From the NCBI GenBank assembly GCA_905236455.1, contig CAJOPT010000046.1, positions 1-45,837 on the forward strand: a stretch of DNA of 45,837 bases, written 5' to 3'. The position numbers were made by a program, and so were the translations under genes. The notes beneath the pieces were generated by a model, which made no database searches, had not been told where the DNA came from, and saw only the letters and a program-made list of their open reading frames with translations. Of this stretch, positions 17,435 through 25,793 are shown in pieces; position 1 is the stretch's first letter; the number at the start of each line of letters is the position of its first letter. The stretch comes from an uncultured Prevotella sp. (GTDB lineage Bacteria > Bacteroidota > Bacteroidia > Bacteroidales > Bacteroidaceae).

Positions 17435-18730
17435 ATGAATAAGACACTCGGAAACATATTCAAAGGTGACAAAGTAATCTGGATGGTATTTTTCTTCCTT
17501 TGTATGATTAGTATTGTGGAAGTATACTCTGCATCAAGTTCTCTTTCATACAAAGGTGGCAATTACTGGAGTCCTATTCTCAAACACTGTGGTATTTTGG
17601 CGGTAGGAGTCTTTACGATGGTTGTGGTCTTGAATATCAAATGTAAGTATTTCAAATTGGCAACCCCCGTATTGTTGCTTTTGGCATTCTTCTCCCTCTT
17701 ATGGGTGCTGATAGCAGGACAGGCTACTAATGACGCTAATCGTTGGGTAAGTTTTCTTGGAATCCAATTTCAGCCCTCAGAGTTAGCCAAAGGTACTCTG
17801 GTTCTTGCGGTAGCGCAAGTGTTGAGTGCCATGCAGACTGATCATGGTGCCGACAGGAAAGCTTTTAAGTATATACTGATAGTGAGTGCGTTTATAATTC
17901 TGCCGATAGCACCAGAGAACCTTTCAACGGCAATGCTTATTGGTGTTACTGTTATCTTGATGATGTTTATCGGGCGGGTTCCATTGGATCAGATAGGTAA
18001 GCTTTTGGGTATCTTTGCATTGATAGGCATTTTCGCCGTCTCAATGGTAATGCTTATTGGAAAGGAGGAGAAGAAGGACACCATTGGAAAGAAAGTGATG
18101 ACAGAGCAGGTGGTGAAGTCTAATGTGGGAACTGATGAGGAGGATAAACCCAATATGCTGGATAAGCTCACCCATCGCATGGGAACATGGAAGTCTCGTA
18201 TTCTCAAGTTCCTGAATAATGACTATGTAGCTCCGGAGAATTATGACCTTGACAGAGATGCGCAGGTCGGTCATGCGAATATTGCCATAGCGACGTCAAA
18301 CATTATTGGGAAAGGACCGGGAAACTCAAACGAACGTGATTTCTTATCGCAGGCTTTCTCTGATTTTATTTATGCTATTATTATAGAGGAGATGGGAATT
18401 GTAGGTGCAGGTGTCGTAGCTTTCCTATATATAATTTTGTTATTCCGTACAGGGCGTATTGCCAGCCGTTGTGAGAATGCGTTCCCGGCTTTTCTTGCCT
18501 TGGGAATAGCATTGCTTTTGGTTGTGCAGGCTCTGTTTAATATGTTGGTTGCTGTAGGATTGGCTCCTGTTACAGGTCAGCCTCTGCCGTTAATAAGTAA
18601 GGGAGGAACCTCAACAATCATCAATTGCATATACGTTGGAGTAATATTGAGTATCAGCCGTTCTGCAAAGAAAAAGGATTCTATGATGTTGGATATGGAT
18701 GATAATTTGGCTTTAATGCCGGCAGTATAA
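17435..18730 (+). CDS. ftsW: SEDS-family peptidoglycan glycosyltransferase FtsW
   Basis: Polytopic SEDS protein of 431 residues that polymerises lipid II into septal glycan with FtsI. The conserved blocks ANRWVSFLGIQFQPSELAKG, QALFNMLVAVGLAPVTGQPLPLISKGGTS and EEMGIVGAG are present. A long hydrophilic loop (about 208-275, rich in Lys, Asp and Glu) sits between membrane helices and includes the catalytic-loop region. The start ATG 17435 is 47 bases after murD. The position between murD and murG identifies it as FtsW rather than RodA. Confidence 0.95.
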   Translation: MNKTLGNIFKGDKVIWMVFFFLCMISIVEVYSASSSLSYKGGNYWSPILKHCGILAVGVFTMVVVLNIKCKYFKLATPVLLLLAFFSLLWVLIAGQATNDANRWVSFLGIQFQPSELAKGTLVLAVAQVLSAMQTDHGADRKAFKYILIVSAFIILPIAPENLSTAMLIGVTVILMMFIGRVPLDQIGKLLGIFALIGIFAVSMVMLIGKEEKKDTIGKKVMTEQVVKSNVGTDEEDKPNMLDKLTHRMGTWKSRILKFLNNDYVAPENYDLDRDAQVGHANIAIATSNIIGKGPGNSNERDFLSQAFSDFIYAIIIEEMGIVGAGVVAFLYIILLFRTGRIASRCENAFPAFLALGIALLLVVQALFNMLVAVGLAPVTGQPLPLISKGGTSTIINCIYVGVILSISRSAKKKDSMMLDMDDNLALMPAV

Positions 18731-18752
18731 TGAAAATGTAAAAGATAATAAT

Positions 18753-19880
18753 ATGAATAAGAAACTTAGAGTCATTATAAGTGGAGGTGGAACAGGAGGA
18801 CATATTTTTCCTGCAATCTCCATAGCTAATGCGATAAAATCAAAATGTCCAGACGCTGAGATATTGTTTGTTGGTGCTATTGGTCGGATGGAGATGCAAC
18901 GTGTTCCCGCCGCGGGATATGAGATAAAAGGACTTCCTATCTGTGGGTTTGACCGTAAGAACCTTCTGAAGAACTTTTCAGTGCTGTTGAAGATATTCAA
19001 GAGTCAGCGCATGGCAAAGAAGATTATCAAAGAGTTTCGTCCACAGGTAGCTGTAGGAGTGGGAGGATATGCCAGCGGTCCGACACTCAACAAGGCATCT
19101 GCAATGGGTATTCCATGTCTGATACAAGAACAAAATTCTTATGCGGGTGTAACCAACAAGCTTCTTTCTAAGAATGAGATGACAAGGAAAATCTGTGTCG
19201 CATATGAGGGCATGGATCGTTTCTTTCCTGCAGAGAAGATAATTATGACTGGTAATCCTGTACGCCAGAATGTCTTAGAGTGTGACTTGACTCCGCAAGA
19301 CGCGCGTCGCTCATTAGGGTTGGATCCTGAAAAAAAGACAATACTCTTAGTTGGCGGTAGCTTGGGTGCACGTACTATTAATGAAAGTATATTAAGACAT
19401 CTCAATTTGGTAGAGCATTCTGGAGTGCAGTTTATCTGGCAGACAGGAAAATATTATTTTGCCGCTATTGGTGAGCAGCTGAAAGGTAAAGTGCTTCCTA
19501 TGCTGAAAGTGACTGATTTTATTGCGGATATGGGTGTGGCTTATCGTGCAGCTGACTTGGTTATAAGCCGTGCTGGAGCAAGTAGTATTAGTGAGTTTTG
19601 TCTTATCGGAAAACCTGTTGTCTTGGTGCCGAGTCCTAATGTAGCCGAAGATCATCAAACAAAGAATGCAATGGCATTGGTGAATAAGGATGCCGCTCTT
19701 TATGTAAAAGATTCAGAGGCACCAGATACTTTGCTGCAAAAGGCTATCAATACGGTGAAAGATGACAGCCGTCTTGCAATATTGAGTGAAAATATTAAGA
19801 AACTGGGATTAAAGGATTCTGCCGATATTATCGCCGATGAAGTTATTTCTTTGGCAAATGCATACATTGAAAATAAATAA
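18753..19880 (+). CDS. murG: UDP-GlcNAc:lipid I GlcNAc transferase
   Basis: GT28 glycosyltransferase of 375 residues that adds GlcNAc to lipid I on the inner face of the membrane, producing lipid II. The N-terminal GGGTGGHIFPA loop (11-21) and VGVGGYASGP bind the lipid substrate. LLVGGSLGARTINE and VISRAGASSISEF form the UDP-GlcNAc pocket of the C-terminal Rossmann domain. VLVPSPNVAEDHQTKNA replaces the more usual IPYPYA..HQ block in recognisable form. Confidence 0.97.
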   Translation: MNKKLRVIISGGGTGGHIFPAISIANAIKSKCPDAEILFVGAIGRMEMQRVPAAGYEIKGLPICGFDRKNLLKNFSVLLKIFKSQRMAKKIIKEFRPQVAVGVGGYASGPTLNKASAMGIPCLIQEQNSYAGVTNKLLSKNEMTRKICVAYEGMDRFFPAEKIIMTGNPVRQNVLECDLTPQDARRSLGLDPEKKTILLVGGSLGARTINESILRHLNLVEHSGVQFIWQTGKYYFAAIGEQLKGKVLPMLKVTDFIADMGVAYRAADLVISRAGASSISEFCLIGKPVVLVPSPNVAEDHQTKNAMALVNKDAALYVKDSEAPDTLLQKAINTVKDDSRLAILSENIKKLGLKDSADIIADEVISLANAYIENK

Positions 19881-19887
19881 AAAGAAG

Positions 19888-21276
19888 ATGGAAATTAAAG
19901 ATATTAAGTCTGTGTATTTCGTAGGTGCTGGGGGAATTGGCATGAGTGCTATTGCCAGATATTTCCTTAACAAGGGGATGGTGGTTGCCGGATATGATAA
20001 GACTCCGTCTGAGCTGACATCACAGTTGGAAAAAGAAGGTGCCTTGATTCACTATGAGGAGAGTGTGGATGAAATTCCTCAGGCTTGCCGCAACCCAAAG
20101 CATACTCTTGTTATATATACGCCAGCTATCCCGGCTGCTCATAAAGAGCTGTCTTGGTTTAGAGACGGGGGATTTGAGATACAGAAAAGGGCACAGGTAC
20201 TTGGTACCCTGACACGTACTCTGAAAGGTCTATGTGTGGCTGGTACGCACGGAAAAACTTCCACTTCAACGATGTGTGCTCACATAATGCATCAGAGTCA
20301 TGTTGACTGTAATGCTTTCTTGGGTGGCATTTCTAAAAACTATGCGACTAACTATATCTTGTCAAGCTCTGAGTATGTAGTTATTGAGGCTGATGAGTTT
20401 GACAGGTCTTTCCATTGGCTTCGCCCTTGGATATCTGTAATAACAGCTACAGACCCTGACCATCTTGACATCTATGGCACAGAAGAGGCCTACTTGGAAA
20501 GTTTCCGTCACTATACGTCTTTAATACAGTCTGGTGGTGCGTTGATTCTTCGAAAAGGACTGAAGATGCAACCCGACGTGCAAGAAGGTGTGACAATTTA
20601 TGAATATAGCCGTGATGAGGGTGATTTTCATGCAGAGAACATCCGGATAGCTAATGGTGAGATCGTCTTTGATTTTGTTTCTCCATTGGAGAATATCTCT
20701 GACGTGAAACTTGGACAGCCAATACCTATCAATATTGAAAATGGCATTGCGGCAATGGCAATGGCTCAGCTTTGTGGCTGTAATGCGGAGGAGCTAAGAT
20801 ACGGTATGAAGACTTTCGGAGGTGTGGATCGCCGTTTTGACTTTAAGATTAATGATAGCAGGCACGTATTACTATCCGACTATGCTCATCATCCTAAGGA
20901 GATATACCAGAGTGCCAAGAGTATTCGTGAGCTTTACAAAGAACGTCACATCACAGCATTGTTCCAGCCGCATCTGTATACTCGTACGCGTGATTTCTAT
21001 AAAGAGTTTGCTGATGCCTTGAGTCTTCTTGATGAGGTTATCTTGTGCGATATCTATCCGGCAAGGGAGGAGCCTATACCAGGGGTTACTTCCAAACTTA
21101 TCTATGACAACCTTGCGGATGGTGTTGAAAAGAGCATGGTAAAGAAAGAGGATGTGATAGAACTTATAAAGGATCGTGATTTCGATGTGCTCATTGTCTT
21201 GGGAGCTGGAGACCTTGACAATATGGTACCGGAGATGGCAAAAATAATTAGCAAAAAAAGAGAGGAAGAAAAATAA
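19888..21276 (+). CDS. murC: UDP-MurNAc:L-alanine ligase
   Basis: Mur ligase of 462 residues that adds the first stem residue, L-alanine. The N-terminal FVGAGGIGMSAIA fold and ATP loop GTHGKTS (119-125) are specific for MurC. EADEFDRSF and DYAHHPKEI are further family blocks. I chose ATG 19888 (MEIKDIK); a longer frame from 19837 would overlap murG by 44 bases and adds a non-conserved extension. Its stop is adjacent to the ftsQ start. Confidence 0.97.
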   Translation: MEIKDIKSVYFVGAGGIGMSAIARYFLNKGMVVAGYDKTPSELTSQLEKEGALIHYEESVDEIPQACRNPKHTLVIYTPAIPAAHKELSWFRDGGFEIQKRAQVLGTLTRTLKGLCVAGTHGKTSTSTMCAHIMHQSHVDCNAFLGGISKNYATNYILSSSEYVVIEADEFDRSFHWLRPWISVITATDPDHLDIYGTEEAYLESFRHYTSLIQSGGALILRKGLKMQPDVQEGVTIYEYSRDEGDFHAENIRIANGEIVFDFVSPLENISDVKLGQPIPINIENGIAAMAMAQLCGCNAEELRYGMKTFGGVDRRFDFKINDSRHVLLSDYAHHPKEIYQSAKSIRELYKERHITALFQPHLYTRTRDFYKEFADALSLLDEVILCDIYPAREEPIPGVTSKLIYDNLADGVEKSMVKKEDVIELIKDRDFDVLIVLGAGDLDNMVPEMAKIISKKREEEK

Positions 21277-22062
21277 ATGAGTATCAACTTGAAAAAGACC
21301 GCAATTTTTGTACTGGATATACTCTTGGCTGTGTATTTGGTACTGGCAGTTACCTCGTTCAATAGCCCCGACGAGCTAATCACCAAATGCGTGAGGGTTG
21401 ATATAGATATATCAGATGCTAATAATGCGGGATTCCTGACACCAGAGGAGATAAAGCAACAATTGCTAAAACAGAAGCTCTATCCGCTGAACAAGCAGAT
21501 GGCTTTTGTCGAACCACGGCATATAGAGGATGTGCTTAAGAGTAGCCCTTTTGTAAATACAGCAGAGTGTTTCAAGACAAAGGACGGTCATGTGCGTATA
21601 AGCATAACCCAGCGTATGCCGGTAATACGCATCAAAAGCATTAATGGCAGCGATTATTATCTTGATGATAAAGGTGGTATACTTCCAAACTCTAACTATA
21701 CCAGTGATCTGGTAATTGCGACTGGTAATATAAGCAAATGGTTTGCGCAAAATTATATCATGCCATTGAGCAATGCCATAATGGAGTCTAAACTGTGGAG
21801 CAACCAGATAGAACAAATAAACGTGTTACCTGACAAAGGCATAGAGCTTGTGCCGCGAGTAGGCGACCATGTGGTCTTCCTTGGATATCTGCCGGTCAAT
21901 AATAATAAGGAGGTACGCCAGAAAGAAATTAAGGAGTTCCTTGACAGGAAACTCAATCGGTTGGAGAAATTCTATCGTTATGGCTTGTCAACTGTAGGAT
22001 GGAACAGGTATCATTATATAAACATTGAATTCGATAATCAAATTATCTGTAAAAAGAAATAA
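21277..22062 (+). CDS. ftsQ: Cell division protein FtsQ (DivIB type)
   Basis: Bitopic division protein of 261 residues. A short cytoplasmic N-terminus precedes one transmembrane helix (about 7-26). A POTRA-like region with FLTPEEIKQQLLKQKLYPL and SSPFVNTAECFKTKDGHVRISITQRMPVIRI follows. The QRMPVIRI strand and the YYLDDKGGILP segment are typical FtsQ features. It bridges FtsA/FtsZ and the FtsL/FtsW/FtsI complex. The ATG directly abuts the murC stop. Confidence 0.92.
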   Translation: MSINLKKTAIFVLDILLAVYLVLAVTSFNSPDELITKCVRVDIDISDANNAGFLTPEEIKQQLLKQKLYPLNKQMAFVEPRHIEDVLKSSPFVNTAECFKTKDGHVRISITQRMPVIRIKSINGSDYYLDDKGGILPNSNYTSDLVIATGNISKWFAQNYIMPLSNAIMESKLWSNQIEQINVLPDKGIELVPRVGDHVVFLGYLPVNNNKEVRQKEIKEFLDRKLNRLEKFYRYGLSTVGWNRYHYINIEFDNQIICKKK

Positions 22063-22078
22063 ACAAAATATTAAGCGT

Positions 22079-23542
22079 ATGGCAGCAAAGGAATTTATCG
22101 TAGCCATTGAATTAGGCTCATCTAAAATTACAGCTATTGCCGGGAAGAAGAACCTGGATGGTAGTATCTCCGTGCTTGCCGTTGTCAAAGAAGATGCCAC
22201 GCAATGTATACGCAAAGGTGTCGTTTACAACATTGACAAGACAGCACAGTGCTTGACTAACATGATCACTAAGCTTAAAACACAGCTGAAGTGTGAAATC
22301 TCTCATGTGTATGTTGGTGTGGGTGGACAGTCTATCCGCAGTATCAAGAACGTTATTGTAAAGGAACTGCCAGGAGAGACTATCATCACCACAGAGATGA
22401 TCAACGAATTGATGGATGCCAACCGTAACATGTCTTACCCGGAGCAGGAAATACTCGATGCTGCCATACAGGAATATAAAGTGGATAACCAGTTCCAGTT
22501 GGATCCCGTAGGCATTAAAGCGTCAAGACTGGAAGGCAACTTCTTGAACATCTTGTGGCGTAAATCTTTCTATAGTAATCTGAACAATTGCTTCGATAAG
22601 GCGGGTATAGCTATTGCGGAGATGTATCTGGCACCTCTGGCACTTGCCGACAGTGTCCTTAATGAGGCGGAAAAACGCGGAGGATGTGTTCTCGTTGACC
22701 TTGGCAGCGACACCACTACCGTAAGTGTTTATCATAAGAATGTACTGCGCCACCTTGCTGTAATACCGCTTGGCGGAAACAATATTACTAAGGATATCGC
22801 ATCTTTGCAAATGGAGGAGCGTGATGCAGAGCGTATGAAGTTGCGCTATGGTAGTGCTTATACCGATAATGGTGACATTGACAACAGCCTTAATTATCCG
22901 ATTGATGACGACGGGCGTTTCATCGAGAGCCGGAAGTTTGTTGAGATCGTCGAGGCTCGTGTTGACGAGATAATAGAGAATGTGTGGTATCAGGTTCCTT
23001 CTGAGTTTGCCGACAAATTACTGGGAGGTATAATACTTACTGGCGGTGGCAGTAATATGAAGAATATAGAGCGTGCGTTCCGCCAGCATACGCATATCGG
23101 GAAAATCAGGATAGCTAAGTTTGTCACGCAAACTATTACGTCAAGCAATGCTGATATAACAGCACATAATGGCACCATGAATACTGTATTGGGATTGCTC
23201 GTCAAAGGAGATATCAACTGTGCTGGTTCTGAGATTAATCCAGACCGCGATATCTTTAGTGGCGAGAAACCTATTACTGGCACTGCTACTACGGCAGAGC
23301 TTCACAAGACTCCACGTACACCTGGTGAGGTAAGTCCTGGTATTGTGCTTACTGCTGCCGAGAAGGAAAAGGCAGAGGAGGAGCGTCGCCGTAAGGAAGA
23401 GGAGGAACGCCGTCGCCAGGAAGAGGAAGCTGAGCGTATTCGTAAGGAAGCCGAAGAGATGCGTAATAACAAGCCAATTAACAAATTTGCTCGCAGGCTT
23501 AAGAACTTCTTCGGGAAGATGATGGAGCCTGATGAGGAGTAG
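22079..23542 (+). CDS. ftsA: Cell division protein FtsA
   Basis: Actin-like protein of 487 residues that anchors FtsZ filaments to the membrane. Actin-family nucleotide loops are visible: AIELGSSKITAIAG (about 9-22), VLVDLGSDTTTVSVY and IILTGGGSNMKNIE. A Glu/Arg-rich helical stretch follows at about 439-470 (EKEKAEEERRRKEEEE region). The C-terminus NKFARRLKNFFGKMM looks like an amphipathic membrane-targeting helix. The charged linker is longer than in E. coli FtsA. I chose ATG 22079 (MAAKEFI); the longer frame from 22025 overlaps ftsQ. Confidence 0.95.
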   Translation: MAAKEFIVAIELGSSKITAIAGKKNLDGSISVLAVVKEDATQCIRKGVVYNIDKTAQCLTNMITKLKTQLKCEISHVYVGVGGQSIRSIKNVIVKELPGETIITTEMINELMDANRNMSYPEQEILDAAIQEYKVDNQFQLDPVGIKASRLEGNFLNILWRKSFYSNLNNCFDKAGIAIAEMYLAPLALADSVLNEAEKRGGCVLVDLGSDTTTVSVYHKNVLRHLAVIPLGGNNITKDIASLQMEERDAERMKLRYGSAYTDNGDIDNSLNYPIDDDGRFIESRKFVEIVEARVDEIIENVWYQVPSEFADKLLGGIILTGGGSNMKNIERAFRQHTHIGKIRIAKFVTQTITSSNADITAHNGTMNTVLGLLVKGDINCAGSEINPDRDIFSGEKPITGTATTAELHKTPRTPGEVSPGIVLTAAEKEKAEEERRRKEEEERRRQEEEAERIRKEAEEMRNNKPINKFARRLKNFFGKMMEPDEE

Positions 23543-23550
23543 TATTCTTG

Positions 23551-23584
23551 TTCATTTTCAATTATCAATTTTCAACTTTCAATA
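23551..23584 (+). repeat. TTCAA-type short repeats between ftsA and ftsZ
   Basis: The ftsA-ftsZ spacer holds irregular copies of TCAATT/TCAACT separated by about seven to nine bases, T-rich on the plus strand. It forms the untranslated leader just before ftsZ. Function not known. Confidence 0.5.
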
Positions 23585-23594
23585 AAATAATATT

Positions 23595-24908
23595 ATGCCA
23601 ATAGATATTTTAGATTTCGGTGAGCCCGAAAAAGAGAACAGCATCATAAAGGTAATAGGTGTTGGTGGAGGAGGCGGAAACGCCGTCAATCACATGTACC
23701 GAGAGGGTATTCATGACGTTACTTTCGTTTTGTGTAATACTGACAATCAGGCTCTTAATGATTCTCCAGTTCCAGTACATCTGCAATTAGGTAGCGAAGG
23801 ACTTGGAGCTGGTAATAAGCCTGAAAAAGCTCGCCAAGCAGCAGAGGAGACAATAGACGACATTCGTAACATGCTTAATGATGGAACAAAAATGGCGTTT
23901 ATAACTGCCGGCATGGGGGGTGGAACAGGTACCGGTGCCGCTCCGGTAATTGCCCGCGCAAGTAAGGAACTTGGTATTCTTACAGTGGGAATTGTAACAA
24001 TCCCTTTCCGTTTTGAGGGTGAGCGTAAGATTGACCAGGCTCTTGACGGTGTTGAGGAGATGTCTAAACATGTCGATGCATTATTGGTGATCAACAATGA
24101 GCGTCTGCGTGAAATCTATCCAGAACTGACGGTACTCGATGCTTTTGGAAGAGCTGATGACACATTGAGCGTCGCGGCTAAGTCTATTGCTGAGATTATC
24201 ACCGTACATGGACTTATTAATCTTGACTTCAATGATGTCAAGACCGTGCTTAAGGATGGCGGAGTTGCAATTATGTCTACTGGTTATGGTGAAGGCGAGG
24301 GACGTGTGAAGCAGGCTATCGAAGATGCGTTGAATTCACCTCTGCTTAATGACAATGACATTTATAACTCAAAGAAGATTCTTCTTTCTATCGCTTTTGC
24401 TAATGAGAAAGGCGAGAACCAGACTCTTACTATGGACGAGATGAATGATGTAAATGACTTTATGGATCGTTTCGGTAGTGAGTTTGAACTGAAATGGGGT
24501 CTTGCCGTTGATCCGGAGTTGGGAAAGAAGGTCAAGGTTACCATTCTGGCTACAGGATTTGGCATTGAGGATGTCGATGGAATGAACAATCACCTCAATC
24601 GTCATAACGAGGAAGAGATGAAACGTATTGCTGAGGAAGAGGAGAAGGCTGCTGAACGCCAGGATCGGCGTAACCGCTATTATGGTAAGGATAGTACCAA
24701 TACACAATATAAGCGGCGTCCGCATGTCTATAGATTCCGTCCGGAAGATCTTGATAATGAGGATCTGATTCTCGCTGTAGAGAATACGCCAACTTATAAA
24801 CGTACAAAGCAAATGCTGAAAGATTTGCAAGGTATGGCTTCCGGCAATGGCAGTACCGCCGATGAAGCGCCAAAGGAACCTGTGCAGGGAATTATCTCTT
24901 TTACTTAA
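23595..24908 (+). CDS. ftsZ: Cell division GTPase FtsZ
   Basis: Tubulin-like GTPase of 437 residues that forms the Z ring. The N-terminal glycine loop IGVGGGGGNAVNHM (about 21-34) and the tubulin signature GGGTGTG (108-114) bind GTP. The T7 region reads NLDFNDVKTVL. After the core (ending near residue 325) comes a Lys/Arg/Glu-rich linker, and the tail PVQGIISFT with a short FtsA-binding-type end. Last gene of the dcw cluster. A 37-base palindrome follows 15 bases downstream. Confidence 0.98.
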   Translation: MPIDILDFGEPEKENSIIKVIGVGGGGGNAVNHMYREGIHDVTFVLCNTDNQALNDSPVPVHLQLGSEGLGAGNKPEKARQAAEETIDDIRNMLNDGTKMAFITAGMGGGTGTGAAPVIARASKELGILTVGIVTIPFRFEGERKIDQALDGVEEMSKHVDALLVINNERLREIYPELTVLDAFGRADDTLSVAAKSIAEIITVHGLINLDFNDVKTVLKDGGVAIMSTGYGEGEGRVKQAIEDALNSPLLNDNDIYNSKKILLSIAFANEKGENQTLTMDEMNDVNDFMDRFGSEFELKWGLAVDPELGKKVKVTILATGFGIEDVDGMNNHLNRHNEEEMKRIAEEEEKAAERQDRRNRYYGKDSTNTQYKRRPHVYRFRPEDLDNEDLILAVENTPTYKRTKQMLKDLQGMASGNGSTADEAPKEPVQGIISFT

Positions 24909-24923
24909 TTAATAAAGTAAAGA

Positions 24924-24960
24924 ATGAAGAGCCAACGGTCAGTGACCGTTGGCTCTTCAT
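24924..24960. terminator. Long perfect hairpin between ftsZ and argB
   Basis: Two perfectly complementary 18-base arms (24924-24941 and 24943-24960) around one central base at 24942. It lies between the convergent ftsZ and argB genes and can act in both directions. There is no long T tract after it on the plus strand (CATTTATT follows closely). Confidence 0.75.
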
Positions 24961-24988
24961 CATTTATTAAAAGACTCTTAATGTCATT

Positions 24989-25768
24989 TCATGCTGTGAT
25001 GATGGTGCCCTCATCGGTGCCGATGGCAGTGGCTTTGGTGATAACAACACGCATTACGCCTGCATCGACGGCAGCCAAGGCATTTTCTATTTTAGGAATC
25101 ATACCCCCGGCAATGATTCCTTGCGCCTTGTATTGACTGAACAGCTCGTTTGTTACGACAGGTATCACGCTGTCATCATCGTCAGGGTTCAGTAGCACAC
25201 CTTTTTTCTCAAAGCAATAGACCAGTGTAACGTCATAATATGGGGCAAGGCTTTTGGCAGTCTCGGCAGCGATAGTGTCTGCATTGGTATTTAGGATATT
25301 ACCATTCCCGTCATGAGTCAGCGGTGCCATGACTGGCGTGATACCCTGCTGTATGAGCATTGCGAGAGTCTGTCCGTCGGTATGTTCCACATCACCGACA
25401 AAACCGAAGTCAACGCCGTCTTTGATGGGGCGCTTATGAGAACGTATAACATTAATGTCGGCACCGGTAAGACCGAGTGCATTGACTCCTTCTGCCTGTA
25501 GACGAGCCACTAAGTTCTTATTGACTAAACCGCCATAAACCATTGTCACTACTTCCAGCATTGCAGCGTCAGTGATACGTCTTCCACCCACCATCTTACT
25601 CTCTATGCCAAGTGCTGTAGCAACTTTTGTGGCGCGTCGCCCGCCACCATGTACGAGAACCTTTTTCCCCGGTATCCCGGTAAAGTCTTTCAACAGTTGC
25701 GCAAGCTGCTGTTCGTCTTCAACGACGGCACCTCCTACCTTTACTATGGTTAGTTTCTCTTTGTCCAT
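24989..25768 (-). CDS. argB: Acetylglutamate kinase
   Basis: Amino-acid kinase of 259 residues that phosphorylates N-acetylglutamate (or N-succinylglutamate in some Bacteroidota) in arginine synthesis. KVGGAVVEDE (phosphate binding), LVHGGGRRATKVATALG, and LNTNADTIAAE are clear family blocks, as is the C-terminal GGMIPKIENALAAVDAGV. I chose ATG 25768 (MDKEKLTIVKVGG), which gives usual length; ATG 25801 would overlap speA by eight bases and add 11 non-conserved residues. It follows speA, so an arginine-using and an arginine-making gene share an operon. Confidence 0.95.
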   Translation of the reverse strand: MDKEKLTIVKVGGAVVEDEQQLAQLLKDFTGIPGKKVLVHGGGRRATKVATALGIESKMVGGRRITDAAMLEVVTMVYGGLVNKNLVARLQAEGVNALGLTGADINVIRSHKRPIKDGVDFGFVGDVEHTDGQTLAMLIQQGITPVMAPLTHDGNGNILNTNADTIAAETAKSLAPYYDVTLVYCFEKKGVLLNPDDDDSVIPVVTNELFSQYKAQGIIAGGMIPKIENALAAVDAGVMRVVITKATAIGTDEGTIITA

Positions 25769-25793
25769 GCTTTCTGGGTTTCTATATGTTGAG

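Noticed and set aside
24369..24830. 153-residue minus-strand frame inside ftsZ
   Set aside because: Opposite the highly conserved FtsZ; it has no homology I recognise and no promoter.
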